DNA of 64,000 bases. Source: Norana najaformis. Taxonomy: Eukaryota; Annelida; Clitellata; Crassiclitellata; Hormogastridae. The position numbers and the translations under genes are program-made. Positions 10,621-20,995 of this stretch are shown piece by piece. The stretch is taken from positions 16,756,275 to 16,820,274 of the forward strand of contig OZ029915.1 in NCBI GenBank assembly GCA_964023275.1, written 5' to 3'. Below the pieces are notes generated by a model. That model searched no databases. It worked only from the letters and a program-made list of their open reading frames with translations, and had not been told where the DNA came from. Position 1 is the stretch's first letter; every line of letters begins with the position of its first letter.

Positions 10621-11756
10621 AACATGCGGTGGATAATGGAGAGACAAAAGGAGTATGGACAAAAAGTATACATATGCTTCATTGACTATAGTAAGGCATT
10701 TGATTGCATTGATCATGAGTTGATGTGGAAAACCTTAATTGAAATGGGAATACCAAGGCACTTGATAAAACTTCTTAAGGGATTGTACGAAGAACAGATT
10801 GCGGTAATAAGAACTGAATTTGGATATACCGAAAGAATCAAAATAAAGAAAGGCGTGAGGCAGGGATGCATTCTGTCCCCATTCCTATTTAACCTATATG
10901 CAGAAAGGATAATGAGGATGGCGGAAATGGATGGAGCAAATGAGGGAGTAAAGATAGCGGGAAGAACACTGAATAATGAGATACGCAGATGACACAACAC
11001 TATTAGCAGGTAAAAAAACAGATCTGGTAGAACTGATAAGAAGGCTGAAGAGAGAGAGCGAGAAAGCAGGACTATACTTCAATATAAAGAAAACGAAGAT
11101 CATGACAACAGCTAAGGAGGGCAGTTTTATGGTGGATGGAGAGGAATTAGAGACGGTAACAAGCTTTACATTCTTGGGATCAGTAGTAGAAAGAGAAGGA
11201 AAGTGCGATATGGAAATAAATCGAAGGGTGGCGATTGGAAAAGCCGCAATGAATGGATTAGAAAAAATATGGAAAGACAAACATGTGAGCACAGACACGA
11301 AAAAAAGATTGGTGAAGGCCTTGATTATACCAACAGTAACATACGGCAGTGAGACGTGGACAATGACCAAGAAAATGGAGAAAAAAATCAATGCTTGTGA
11401 AATGTGGATATGGAGGAAGATGCTGAGAACATCATGGACGGAGAAAAGGACTAATGAATGGGTACGCATGGCGATTGGAATTGAGCAAGATGAGACGTTA
11501 CAACAAACAGTGCTAAAATCAAAGCTGAGGTTCTTTGGACATGTTGAGATCAGATGGATTGGAAAAAGAAATGATGCTGGCTTGTGGAGAGGGAAAGAGA
11601 AAACAAGGGAGACCAAGGAAAAAATGGATGGACAAGATACACGAAGCAACTGGAATGAACTTGGCACAACTAAGAGACGCGACATTGGAAAGAAAGAAAT
11701 GGAGAAGATTGATCATGACGGTCGCTAGAGCTCAAAGAGTTGACAGCACAAGGTGA
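10621..11756 (+). mobile_element. Non-LTR retrotransposon RT to C-terminus, frameshifted
   Basis: Plus strand. RT palm from IDYSKAFDCIDHELMWK through KGVRQGCILSPFLFNLYAE, a one-frame slip at about 10976, then MRYADDTTLLAGKK. Next come FLGSVVEREGKCDMEINRR, YGSETWTMTKKMEKKI and FFGHVE. A second slip near 11540 leads to KRKQGRPRKKWMDKI and the C-terminus. The endonuclease domain is missing, so the insertion is 5'-truncated. YADD is intact, but two frameshifts make it non-functional. Its 3' end lies about 165 bp from ALKBH3 exon 4. Confidence 0.9.
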
Positions 11757-11920
11757 CAAGGTGTGAGGCATTTTATAGTGATTTTCAGGAACATCAAAAA
11801 ATTATTTCTCACGAACCTGATGTTAGAGTTCTAAAACACTGTGGTTTGGTAAAAACCCGCTTATTTAGAAGACCTACCAACCAAATCTCAGATAAAAAAC
11901 CCAGAATGCTTTTTAACTAC

Positions 11921-12113
11921 CTTTTCATTCTGTTCATGAGATGTTCCAGAGTAGGAGTATGGGTGTTCACCAAACCATGCAGTCAACCTCGGCTGCAGGT
12001 AAGTTTGACCTGCCTTCGTTACTAGTTGTTGCATCCAAGGCACTTCATCATGAATCTGTTCAAAGATCCAACCACATTCCGACTGTTTGATGAATTCCTG
12101 CATCAGTTGAATC
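11921..12113 (-). CDS. ALKBH3: ALKBH3-like dioxygenase, exon 4
   Basis: 193 bp. Acceptor TTTTGCCCAG|GATTC and donor GAAAAG|GTAGTT on the minus strand. The first base completes a codon begun in exon 3 (AG|G, Arg); the exon ends in phase 0. It encodes IQLMQEFIKQSECGWIFEQ, EVPWMQQ, then LQPRLTAWFGEHPYSYSG. This PRLTAWxGExPYxYS block is diagnostic of ALKBH3 and lies before the catalytic core. Joined residues 110-174. Confidence 0.92.
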
Positions 12114-12825
12114 CTGGGCAAAATAAATAAATAAATAACAGCAGTTGCAATCACTTCCGGAAAGCGATAGATCGTCTCAAGAAAGCCACATAGTTAATTA
12201 ATCAACTTGGAACCTTTATTTCAATCTATCATCATAAGAAAATTATATAAGTATCTGAAAATTTATATAACACCTTTTAAGAACTTCTCTAAGCCATGCA
12301 AAATCCTTCAAAAAATGTGTTTACTGGCTATCATAGTAAGTAAGAAAACATGTAGATCCAAACCAGAAAGGTCTTTGTTCAACAAAAGTGTGGCTGACCA
12401 ATGGTGAATGCGCCATCTTGCACAATAGGCCTGGGGGTGTGAGGAGTATTCGAACATGGTGCATTCTGCCACCAGACTAAGCAGTGCTAGCTAGTAAGTG
12501 CACCTGTCGGTTTGCAAATGCTTCACTTGGCTGTCATCATTCCTGAACTTCAGCGCTGCAGAGACTGGGAGACATTTCCTGCTACTTGAGCTATTTCAGC
12601 CACAGATGAACTTTAGGTTCACACTGAACTCCAATGTCACTTAAGGCTGGCAAGGATTGTTTTCAAAAAGTTTTAAAAGGCTGATATAAATGCACATATA
12701 CACTACTTGCAGTTCATTCACATTCTGCATTAATGATCTAGCTACATCAAAGAAAGAAGAAGCACTTGAAATATAGTAAAAAAGGCTCAAACAGATATTG
12801 AGAGAATATTTAAAAGCCTAGTCAC
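12114..12825. other. ALKBH3 intron 3
   Basis: Intron of 712 bp without recognisable repeats or genes. Confidence 0.7.
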
Positions 12826-12873
12826 CTAGACACTCCACCTGGTTCAGTACTAATGACATAATTGCCGGCTGTC
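12826..12873 (-). CDS. ALKBH3: ALKBH3-like dioxygenase, exon 3 (48-bp microexon)
   Basis: Minus strand, acceptor TTCTTTTTTAG|GACAG and donor GTCTAG|GTGACT. It supplies one base to finish Glu from exon 2, fifteen codons reading TAGNYVISTEPGGVS, and two bases of the Arg completed by exon 4. The GVYEISLSPTGVSR-like position in vertebrate ALKBH3 matches the YVISTEPGGVSR reading. Phases fit on both sides. An alternative upstream donor (CCAG|GTGGAG) would break the frame. Confidence 0.8.
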
Positions 12874-13248
12874 CTAAAAAAGAAATCATTTTCCATCTGA
12901 ACAAACCACTAGCAAATTTAAAAAAAAAAACATAAATGCAGAAAAGAATTAAAATTAATTATTTATAAATTCAATATAATATATTCACTGCAATGGAATG
13001 ATAAGTCTTTCATAATTGGGTAGACTTTTGATGGTTTGTGACTCAAAATCTTTTCATTACCTGTTGCTTAGTAACGGCATGTGGTTTTGTGCAGCCACAT
13101 AATTTAAAAAGAACTAAGCACTATGCATATGATTCACATAGTCTCAGAAATTTAAGTAAAACATATCAATAAGAACTAAAATACCAGTAATAACAGAACA
13201 ACATGAGCCAGATAATGTCACAGCAGAATGCAAAATATACTCACTTAC

Positions 13249-13283
13249 TCAATGGTTCTCACTAAAGGCTCTTTCTTCGAACT
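13249..13283 (-). CDS. ALKBH3: ALKBH3-like dioxygenase, exon 2 (35-bp microexon)
   Basis: Minus strand, acceptor TTTGTTTGTAG|AGTTCG and donor CCATTGA|GTAAGTGAG, both strong. It reads SSKKEPLVRTI plus two bases of Glu; this matches the KEPQQVVRR segment of vertebrate ALKBH3. It starts in phase 0, consistent with exon 1, and ends in phase 2, consistent with exon 3. If exon 3 were skipped, exon 2 would still join exon 4 in frame, so a shorter isoform is possible. Confidence 0.8.
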
Positions 13284-14050
13284 CTACAAACAAAAACAAC
13301 AATATGAATCAAACAGCAAAACAACTTTTACCAGCTATTTACAACTGAGCTGCTGCCTGTCCATTCAAATGGTCTGTCAGTTGTCTGTTCATTAGTCCAT
13401 TGTCTGCATTTGTCTCTCTCTAGCAGCAAACTGATGAATACAGCCATTTCTTATCCTGTGCTGTTCCGGGCTTTCACTGTGCAATGTTCAGTCCATAAGG
13501 TAATATATACTTATTTTTTCAAGGTACATGTATATAATAAAACTGAACATTCGTACAACATGACTTCAACTAAATGCTTGAGCAGTGCGTCTCATGCTTC
13601 ATTAATTCAAAGGATCAAATCTGCCTAGTGGCAGGAATTTGGCCATTCTGCATTACCCATGGTTCAAACTTTTCAGCATAAGAACTGAAAATCTGTCCAT
13701 TCTTATTAAAACAAAAACCTGTAACAAATGGCTGCACAATAACTGGGTTGAACAGAGGCAATGGTAACACCAGTGATGAGCAAATCCTAAATCAAATCTG
13801 TGCCTGAAATCTAAAATTTTTAAGCCTTGAACCACTTAAATCCCAAACCACAAATGAAATCTTTGATCAAACCTCAAATTTATTTTATTTTGCATTTATT
13901 TTAAAGCACTTATAACATGCACAATGTCAGAAAACCTGAATCTGAGGTGCGGATGTATGTTCGTTAGGGGCCAAGATGCAATCATGCAAAAGCCACGGTG
14001 AAGTAGTTAGCCTTAAGAAGTGATTTAAAAGATGATAGCGAGTTTGCAAG
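13284..14050. other. ALKBH3 intron 1, no further feature
   Basis: Intron sequence. A short frame at 13410-13628 has no family resemblance. Nothing else is recognised. Confidence 0.5.
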
Positions 14051-14720
14051 TCGGGCCTTTTGTGGTGGACAATTCCAAATGCGAGGAGCACAGCAGCTAA
14101 AGGCACGTGATCCTACATTTGTCCTGAACCTAGGTTCTTGCAACAAACCTTAGAAGAAGGCAAGAATCTGGGAAGGCGATATGGAGTCCGCAAAGTATTA
14201 AAATATGATGGAAGGCCAGTGTTCTGAGCCTTCACGGTCAAGCATGCAATTTTAAACTTAACACCACACTCAACAGGAAGCCAGCGAAGTTCACAAAGGC
14301 GATCTAATGCATTTGATGAAGAAGAACAAGTAACAACCCTAGAAAAAGAGTTTTGAACCCTCTGGAGCTTTTTTACATTAAGAGGAGATATAACATATAA
14401 CACTGCATTTGCATAGTCTAATCGAGAACTAACAAGTGCACATGCCACTGTTTTAGCCAAGTCATCAGTCAGAGAATGTCTGGTGTGACAAAATGCCTTG
14501 ATGTGGTAGAAACAAGACCAGCAAATCAAAGATATGTGTGAAGTCATGAGTGAGTTGTCAAGGGTGACACCGAGAGTTTTAATTGTCTGATAGTGGGATT
14601 TTTGTTCCTGCAAGGTCAACAGATGAATGTAAACAGAAAGACTGCATATGCTGGTGAGTTGTGAAAAGAACTGCCTCTGACTTATCTGAATTGATTGCAA
14701 GATCATTACAGCAGAACTAA
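14050..14720 (-). mobile_element. CR1/L2-like LINE, C-terminal fragment
   Basis: Minus strand frame of 197 residues: TLGVTLDNSLMTSHIS, ALVSSRLDYANAVLY, LNVKKLQRVQNSFSRVV, LCELRWLPVECGVKFK. This is the standard post-RT region of CR1/L2-type elements. It ends around 14113 with a continuing decayed 3' UTR towards 13920. The N-terminal RT is not seen. Confidence 0.85.
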
Positions 14721-15460
14721 ATGTGAAGATAGGACAGTTTTAGCTGAGGGATCTGTTGCAGACAGAGCGATCTTGAAAGTCTCAATCCCAAACTAAATCA
14801 GATCAGAAGAGATTGCTACATTATGTAGTTTGAGGAACAGCCTGTCCAATTCTGCCATACAGCAACTCATGCATTGCATGATTCTCATGCAATGGTCCAT
14901 CTTTCAAAAACAATCTTTTACTGAAAATATCAACAATTCCACTTGACATTGCTAAAGAAACACCATAACCAGCCTATCATAAAAATCTTTTAAAATCTGT
15001 TGCAGTACCTCTGAGTGTTCTTTAAAGGTGCAATAAAACATCAACATTTATGCATACATGCACAAGCATACATAAGTTGTTACCTATGTAACATAGGACA
15101 GGATTGAGTGGGTAAAGTTGTCATATGCTGTATGCCTTCTGTACATTTTGGCAGGAAAGCCAACAGGATATAAAGTGGTGTGTTGGCTCATATGGGTTTT
15201 TGGTTGTTGCTTTTGTGCAGCTGTTTATTTGCCAGTCTCTCAACTAATTGTGTTTAATCTCTCTGCGTGGATGACTTGTTTGGTCTTTGGAGCTGCAGGG
15301 TGCCCTTACCCTACTGATGGGCCTGCTCTTCACATGAAAAATGTTCCACAGTTTAAGAATTTTCTGACATAATCACACTACTTGACAGTGATGATGTCAC
15401 AATGAATCAATGATTTATTGATTTGTTATAACTGTTAGACTTAATTCAATCCATAAAACA
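14721..15460. other. ALKBH3 intron 1, no gene seen
   Basis: An 84-codon frame at 15118-15372 has hydrophobic stretches but no recognisable family and no splice context; I do not call it a gene. Confidence 0.45.
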
Positions 15461-16735
15461 AGTTTACGAGGCTCTAACCTCCTATACCTAAGCACTGCCA
15501 AAATTAAATTTTATTGTTTTAGGTCTACCAGATCCAATAATGAAAATCCCTGACTTGCTATCCACCTATCAACTACTTCCTCTACTCACCTTCATATCTA
15601 AATCTAATTCTCCTGAATGCAATCTTGGCATCACCTTTGACCAACATCTCTCATTTTCAAATCATATCTCCAACCTCTCAAGCACCTGTTTCATTCACAT
15701 TTGTGTCCTTCACTGTGTTCGATCTATGATCAGTTTTAAAGCTGCCTCTACCATCGCTACCTCTATTGTCCACCCCAAGCTTGACTACGGTAATTCCCTC
15801 TTCCTTCACCTTGAATCCACTCAAATCACGCATTTCCAACTCATCCAAAATTCACTTGTCTAAGCTGTCACCAGGACATGCAAGCATCACCATATCACTC
15901 CTATCCTGAAATCATTCCACTGGCTGAAAATCTCTGAATGCATTCATTATAAATTGTAATTGCAATTTGAAATTTGTATAGCACCTCTTCAAGATAAACT
16001 CATCAGAGGCGCTCTCTGCGCTAGCGATGTTAAATGTCATTAAGAACGGAACATTCGTCCACAAGTAAACATTGCTCAGAATACTAGAAGAGTCACCAGT
16101 GGCAAGCTCATGCACACACGCAAAGCCCAACCAACAGGTTCCCAACTAGAGTTGAATGATGACAGCATGTTCGGAGTTCCTTCTCTAACCTATAACAGAT
16201 GATCCCTCCACAGGATGAAAAGACGAGTTCCTTCCCTAACCTATAACTCTCTGTAATACTTCCAACCTACTTTTCTTTGCAATCTCTGCCATCCAATAGC
16301 CCTTCTCTATCCATTCATCCTCTTAACTACTCATCTTAAGTTCTCTAACTGATCCATATACAACACTGCACCTCGACTCTGGAACGATCTCCCTCCTGAA
16401 TTTTGCAAATTCCCCGTTCCTCTATCCCTTCTGTCATTCACCCACCATCATCTGTCTTAAACCCCTGTATTTATTACTCCACAGATATTCCATTCAAAAC
16501 TGAAGTCTCACATTTACCAGAAATTTTACTCTGATCCATTCAATCTGCCGCCTTCCAATTTCTCTCAACCTAAGCACAACCCAATGTAACAGCTCCTCTG
16601 TTTCCTTCTCTCTGGTCTTCTGGCAACCGCACTTTGTTCTTATGGCATCTTCGAAAACCCTTCTGACTTCATGCAGCGCTACTGAATAAGCTGGTGCTCT
16701 GCGCTTAGCGTTTTAGAAATTTTCGAGATTACGAT
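15460..16735 (+). mobile_element. LINE remnant ending 55 bp from ALKBH3 exon 1
   Basis: Plus strand. FDQHLSFSNHISNLSSTCF, IVHPKLDYGNSLFLH and ITPILKSFHW, then an interruption at about 15955-16175, then TAPRLWNDLPPEFCKFP and a 3' UTR ending in the GAATAAGCTGGT...TCGAGATTACG motif at 16683-16735. The same 3' motif marks LINE ends at 20150, 39620, 57650 and 58390. The 15955-16175 insert resembles a short retroposon tail (compare 50700 and 61800). Confidence 0.8.
16174..16247. repeat. 23-bp direct repeats bracketing a copy of ALKBH3 exon 1 sequence
   Basis: GAGTTCCTTCTCTAACC... at 16174-16196 is repeated at 16225-16247 with one mismatch. The 28 bp between them, with its edges, matches 16897-16927 inside ALKBH3 exon 1 (31 bp, one mismatch), in the same orientation. 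It looks like a templated filler copied during repair of a staggered break in the LINE. Confidence 0.85.
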
Positions 16736-16789
16736 TTTACAAATTAATACGGCTACAGTGTTACAAACAGAGGCAGCACTCACTGTTAC

Positions 16790-17035
16790 ATCTGTCCGGA
16801 ATGTGAATTTTGGCGGATCGGATGCAAGAGCCGATTCGCCAATTAAACTCTTTGCTAGTGAGGCGGTCGTGTAAACCCTAGCATCTTCAGATTGCTCAGA
16901 TGATCCCTCCGCAGGATGAAAAGACGAACCATCAGCAAAATGCCGCTCGGCGGAAAATGACTTGACCGACTGATTACCGACTACCTTCGCCCACCCTCCT
17001 TGTATTCGCGATCTTTTCCGTTTGTCTGAACTCAT
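16790..17035 (-). CDS. ALKBH3: ALKBH3-like dioxygenase, exon 1 (start codon)
   Basis: Starts with ATG at 17035 (minus) and gives 82 codons to a phase-0 donor GACAGAT|GTAACA. The N-terminus MSSDKRKRSRIQGGWA matches the MEEKRRRARVQGAWA start of vertebrate ALKBH3, which fixes the start and the identity. The rest is a Ser/Ala-rich disordered tail ending PPKFTFRTD, continued by KKEPLVRTI of exon 2. As in the family, this region precedes the dioxygenase fold. Total joined coding sequence in the window is 732 bp, 244 codons, with no interruption. Confidence 0.88.
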
Positions 17036-18780
17036 TTTAATTACAGAATGACAGCCATATCTTTAAGGAAAATGTATTTTAACGCAGAATCAACAACGTC
17101 CTCCTTTGCACTTTCCAAACATGCTGGGAGTAAACTCTGAGCGCCATCAATTCAGTTTGTGGAACACCGTCGAGTAGAGTCAATAGATAAGGGCGCATTA
17201 CCTACTTTCAAGAAGATACAACACGATGCAACTATAATTTAGTAGTATCCTCTTTACAAAGTTTAGAAGTGCACATTGAATCCACGGGAAACAGGAAACA
17301 TTAAGAAACACTAAGATACTAGTGTATTAAGGTAATATAAATTGTCGATATGTCTTAGCTCCATATAAAAGCCGTTTCAGGGAGATCAGTAAAGTTGTAG
17401 TTGTTGTACATGCATACCAAGCAACGCCATTTTAAGCCACACTAGTGATAGCAATGCACACTTAATTTAATCAGACATTACTATTAGCAACACTTGACAA
17501 TGTGGCAGGAGGCTATTCTATAGGCACATGTATGCTGCTGTCACTGCATTAATTATTATTCTTTTTACCCCAGGTATCTGTGATCCCTCAGGATTTAAAA
17601 ATTCTCTGGAGAATGAAAAATTCTGGGACGGTTAGAAATCGTAAAGATCTGTCGGGGCAAGAGTACCGTGAAAGGCAATAGCATTTGTAGTATGGAACGG
17701 AGAAGGCGATGATACGATATACGGCCATAGAGGACATCAAATAATTATATGAACACTTAATTAAATGAACAGCTAATTAACTGTAATATTGTAGCATCAA
17801 ATTAATTATAGATTAAGAACAAACATGACTGATGCAAAAGACGAAAGGACGACAGACAGAGCAGACAGAAAAAAGGACGCAGACTAAAGCACATCTGAGA
17901 CGATGACATGACAAAGTACGGCTCCAAGGGCAAAGCGGCAAGCGAGGGTAACTGGAAGCAGTGCCATCTGCAGGACAAACAGCAAAGCACTGGATGCGAG
18001 CCATGATGATGCAGTGATAGAAGAGGGAAGAAGGAAGGCGATTGAAGTCTGCCGCCAGCAGATTACAGGAATGTAAGCTATGAGGATGCTGCGAGACAGA
18101 AAGACGGGAGAAGTATGCAATTGAAGTTTGTCGCCAGCAGAACACAGGGCGATAATGCTGCGAGGAACGGAGAGAATATGGAATTGGATTGGTCTGCTGC
18201 CAGGGCCAGCAGGAAAGGATAGAAAGGGAACGGACAAGTGAGTCTGGATTCACTTTCAGCCAGGCGCTAGGAAAATCCGCTCTCTTCTAGACAGGCTGCG
18301 ACAATCGACGAACAGACGACTTAACGCTGTAAAAATAGGACGATAGCAGCAGGAGAGTGAAACTAGAGTATGTCTAAGAACATCATGATTGCTGTAAATA
18401 CGTTGTACATGGACTCTCTGTAAAGAAATAAAAACATCGCTTGAACAATCTTCGTGAACAAACCAAGACGCTGAGGAAAACCCCGAAGACACGCCAGTAT
18501 CACCTCTTGCCACCAACAGGTGTTTTAGACTGACCACCAACCAGTGTTTTGGAATGACCACCAAAAGTCATTCTAGAATATTACATCTCTTGGCAACAGT
18601 TCTAAAACACTACAGCGTTAAAGCGTTGAATTGTGATAGCAAGGCGCTGGAAAAGATAATTGGTTTTTCTCGTGTCACGGGATATGCGAGAGTCCCAAAC
18701 GCCAAAGAGAAAGTGGTAGTTCTGTGCAAGAGGATTATACAATAATACAATACAACTTATATTTATAACGCGCCTTAATA
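17036..18780. other. Upstream of ALKBH3; no gene recognised
   Basis: Long frames on the minus strand at 17802-18253 are Ser/Cys-rich and look fortuitous. The stretch 18380-18590 (GTAAATACGTTGTACATG, then a possible AATAAA at about 18428) resembles the R/U5 part of an LTR, and a similar GTAAATACGTTGTAT occurs near 2920. I cannot define LTR ends. Confidence 0.35.
17112..17136 (-). promoter_or_regulatory. Possible ZNF143/Staf-type promoter element
   Basis: The minus strand reads TTTACTCCCAGCATG about 85 bp upstream of the ALKBH3 start codon. This matches the CTCCCAGCATG core of the ZNF143 site common in TATA-less animal promoters. One short match, so tentative. Confidence 0.35.
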
Positions 18781-19651
18781 AAACAATGTCTTACTCAAAG
18801 GACGCGTTACAACATAATAATTAATTATAGTACTGAGAGAATAAATGAGTCTTAAGTTTTAATTTAAAATTATCTATTGAAGAGCATCTTCGAATAGATT
18901 CAGGTAAAGAGTTCCACTCAGCTGGACCAGCTACTTCAAACATTCTTTTACCAAACTGCAGATTAACTCTCCTGACTTCAAAGTCCCCTTTTGAAGCTGA
19001 ACGTAATCTTCTTCTGGACTCAGTGGAAGTACAAGGTTTAACTAGAGAGGACAGATAGGACAGGGCAGAGCCTGACATAATTTTGAACATAAATAGACAG
19101 ATTTTGAAAGATATGCGGGCCTGAATGGGTAACCAATGAAGTTGTTGTAAAGAATGAGTAGGCCTAATGTGATCTCGAGGGCCAAGGCTTTTAACTAGGC
19201 GAGCTGCAGCATGAATAACAGAGGTAAGTGGTGAGAGGGTAGATTTAGGTAAAGCATAAAGCACTGAATTGCAGTAATCAATTCTGGATAGTATAAGTGA
19301 ATGAACCATGACATGCTCATTAAGACAGCGTTTAATCTGATGTATCCGTCGTAGGTGGAAGAAACAGGCTCTAGATATGGAGCTAATATGGTGAGACATG
19401 GAAAGTTTGCTATCCAAAAAGACACCAAGGTCACGAACTACATTCGAGGGTAGTATGGAACAGGAATCATCTATTTTCAGAAAGAGAGTCTGCAAATCTA
19501 AATCTGATCGGGACCGACGATCGAACCAAATCAGTTTTATATTTTCGCACTTCCTATCTGTTGCCAATTCGGTTTCGCCAGCAGCTGAGGTCGATGTGGG
19601 TGGGAGGTAAAATGCGGTCACAGTGTCTGTCACAGTGGCATCCCATATCAA
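18780..19651 (-). mobile_element. CR1/L2-like LINE, RT C-terminal half
   Basis: Minus strand open frame of 276 residues with RDLGVFLDSKLSMSHHIS, RACFFHLRRI, LILSRIDYCNSVLY, HIRPTHSLQQLHWLPIQARI and EWNSLPESIRRCSS, stopping at 18821 after LKLKTHLFSQYYN. The frame is unbroken over about 240 codons, so this is a relatively young insertion truncated just before YADD. 3' UTR at 18745-18820. Confidence 0.9.
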
Positions 19652-19962
19652 AGTGCGGCCTTACTGGATTATAAGGTTATTTCCAAAAATATTCGGAGCG
19701 AACTCTGAGCAACATGCATTCAGTGTGCGCAACACTGTCGAGCAGAAAAATTCGAAGCTACAGGATAATTTCTGCAGTAGTGATGAAAGGTGTCCTTGTA
19801 ATGATTTAATCCTGGGCACCATTTATTAGATCTACAACTCAATACGGCTACAATGTTACAAACTGTGGCTGCACTCACTATTACACCTTACTTTTTTCGC
19901 TGTTCTGAAGTTTTGAGTTAATTATGTAAGCCTACGTTTGGATTGTTGTCTAGCTGGCTATA

Positions 19963-20095
19963 CAATGGCTACGCTGGGTGGAGCCAAACAGGTAACAATC
20001 AGCGACGTACGTGAAGGAGCTAAGGATCGTAATCGTAAACTCGAGATTGTGAAGAGAAAATTGGAGACCTACTCAAATTTTGCATTCCGGTTAAC
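19963..20095 (+). other. Small open frame starting MATLGGAKQV, function unknown
   Basis: An ATG in good context (ACAATGG) opens a 44-codon charged segment (MATLGGAKQVTISDVREGAK...) that runs into the 3' UTR of a LINE at about 20096. A potential donor (CCG|GTTAAC) lies at about 20095. It could be a first exon or chance; I recognise no family. Confidence 0.25.
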
Positions 20096-20225
20096 GTTGC
20101 CACTTGGAACCGAACCCTTCTTGCCTATCGAGTTTGTTTTGACCTAGCGCCTGTGAATAAGCTAGTTCTCGCGACTTTGCTTTTGTTGGGCGCTGTAGAA
20201 ATCTCGATTTAACGATTACGATTTC
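20096..20225 (+). mobile_element. LINE 3' end
   Basis: Carries the TGTGAATAAGCTAGTTCTCG ... GGCGCTGTAGAAATCTCG ... ACGATTACG 3' UTR found at 16683, 39617, 57645 and 58387. Confidence 0.7.
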
Positions 20226-20610
20226 AAAGTTGGTTAGAAGGGGAAGACGTTTTGAATTATTCTGTGGCGAACGGCGGTCTGTCTTTTCCGTCGACGAGTG
20301 TTCTGCAAGTCCGTCAGGTTTGGCTCCCCCTAAGTCTAGCGGGAGGCTTCTTATACTTCTCAAGTGAAGAACAACGAAGTAACTTTCTCGAATTTAATGG
20401 TGCTCAACTCGAGCAACCAACTTTAATTTAACTTCGAAGATCACACACAATTCGGTAAGAAAGTCAAACAATTCGCCTCGAGTCATAACTCAGTCACATG
20501 AGAACTCTACAGTTAGTTTCGCGCCCCGACGACAACACAGCAACGGCAGCAACAGCAGCAACCCAACCACAACCAAAATCTACGGCTCACTTATATACTA
20601 AGTTACAGCT

Positions 20611-20920
20611 TAGTTTAAGCCTACAGTGAGTTTAAGCCTACAGTGGCAAGTTTAAGCCTGCAGCTTAGTTTAAGCCTGCAGCTTAGTTTAAGCCTACAGC
20701 GAGTTTAAGCCTGCAGCGAGTTTAAGCCTGCAGCTCAGTTTAAGCCTACAGCGAGTTTAAGCCTGCAGCGAGTTTAAGCCTACAGCGAGTTTAAGCCTGC
20801 AGCTCAGTTCAAGCCTACAGCGAGTTTAAGCCTGCAGCTTAGTTTAAGCCTACAGTGAGTTTAAGCCTGCAGCTTAGTTTAAGCCTACAGTGAGTTTAAG
20901 CCTGCAGCTTAGTTAAGCCT
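20611..20920. repeat. Minisatellite of 17-18 bp, about 18 units
   Basis: Units are variants of GAGTTTAAGCCTGCAGC and TTAGTTTAAGCCTACAGC. CCTGCAG and CCTACAG versions often alternate, giving a roughly 35-bp higher-order period. It lies just upstream of gypsy gag remnants. Confidence 0.95.
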
Positions 20921-20995
20921 AAACTGGCGACGGTTCGCCACAATTCTAACAGAGCTTTAGAGGTCTTCAAACTTTAATAGTTTGTAAAATTATCT

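Noticed and set aside
17802..18253. 146-codon minus frame as a host gene
   Set aside because: Ser/Cys-rich with overlapping alternative frames, no family match and no splice context.
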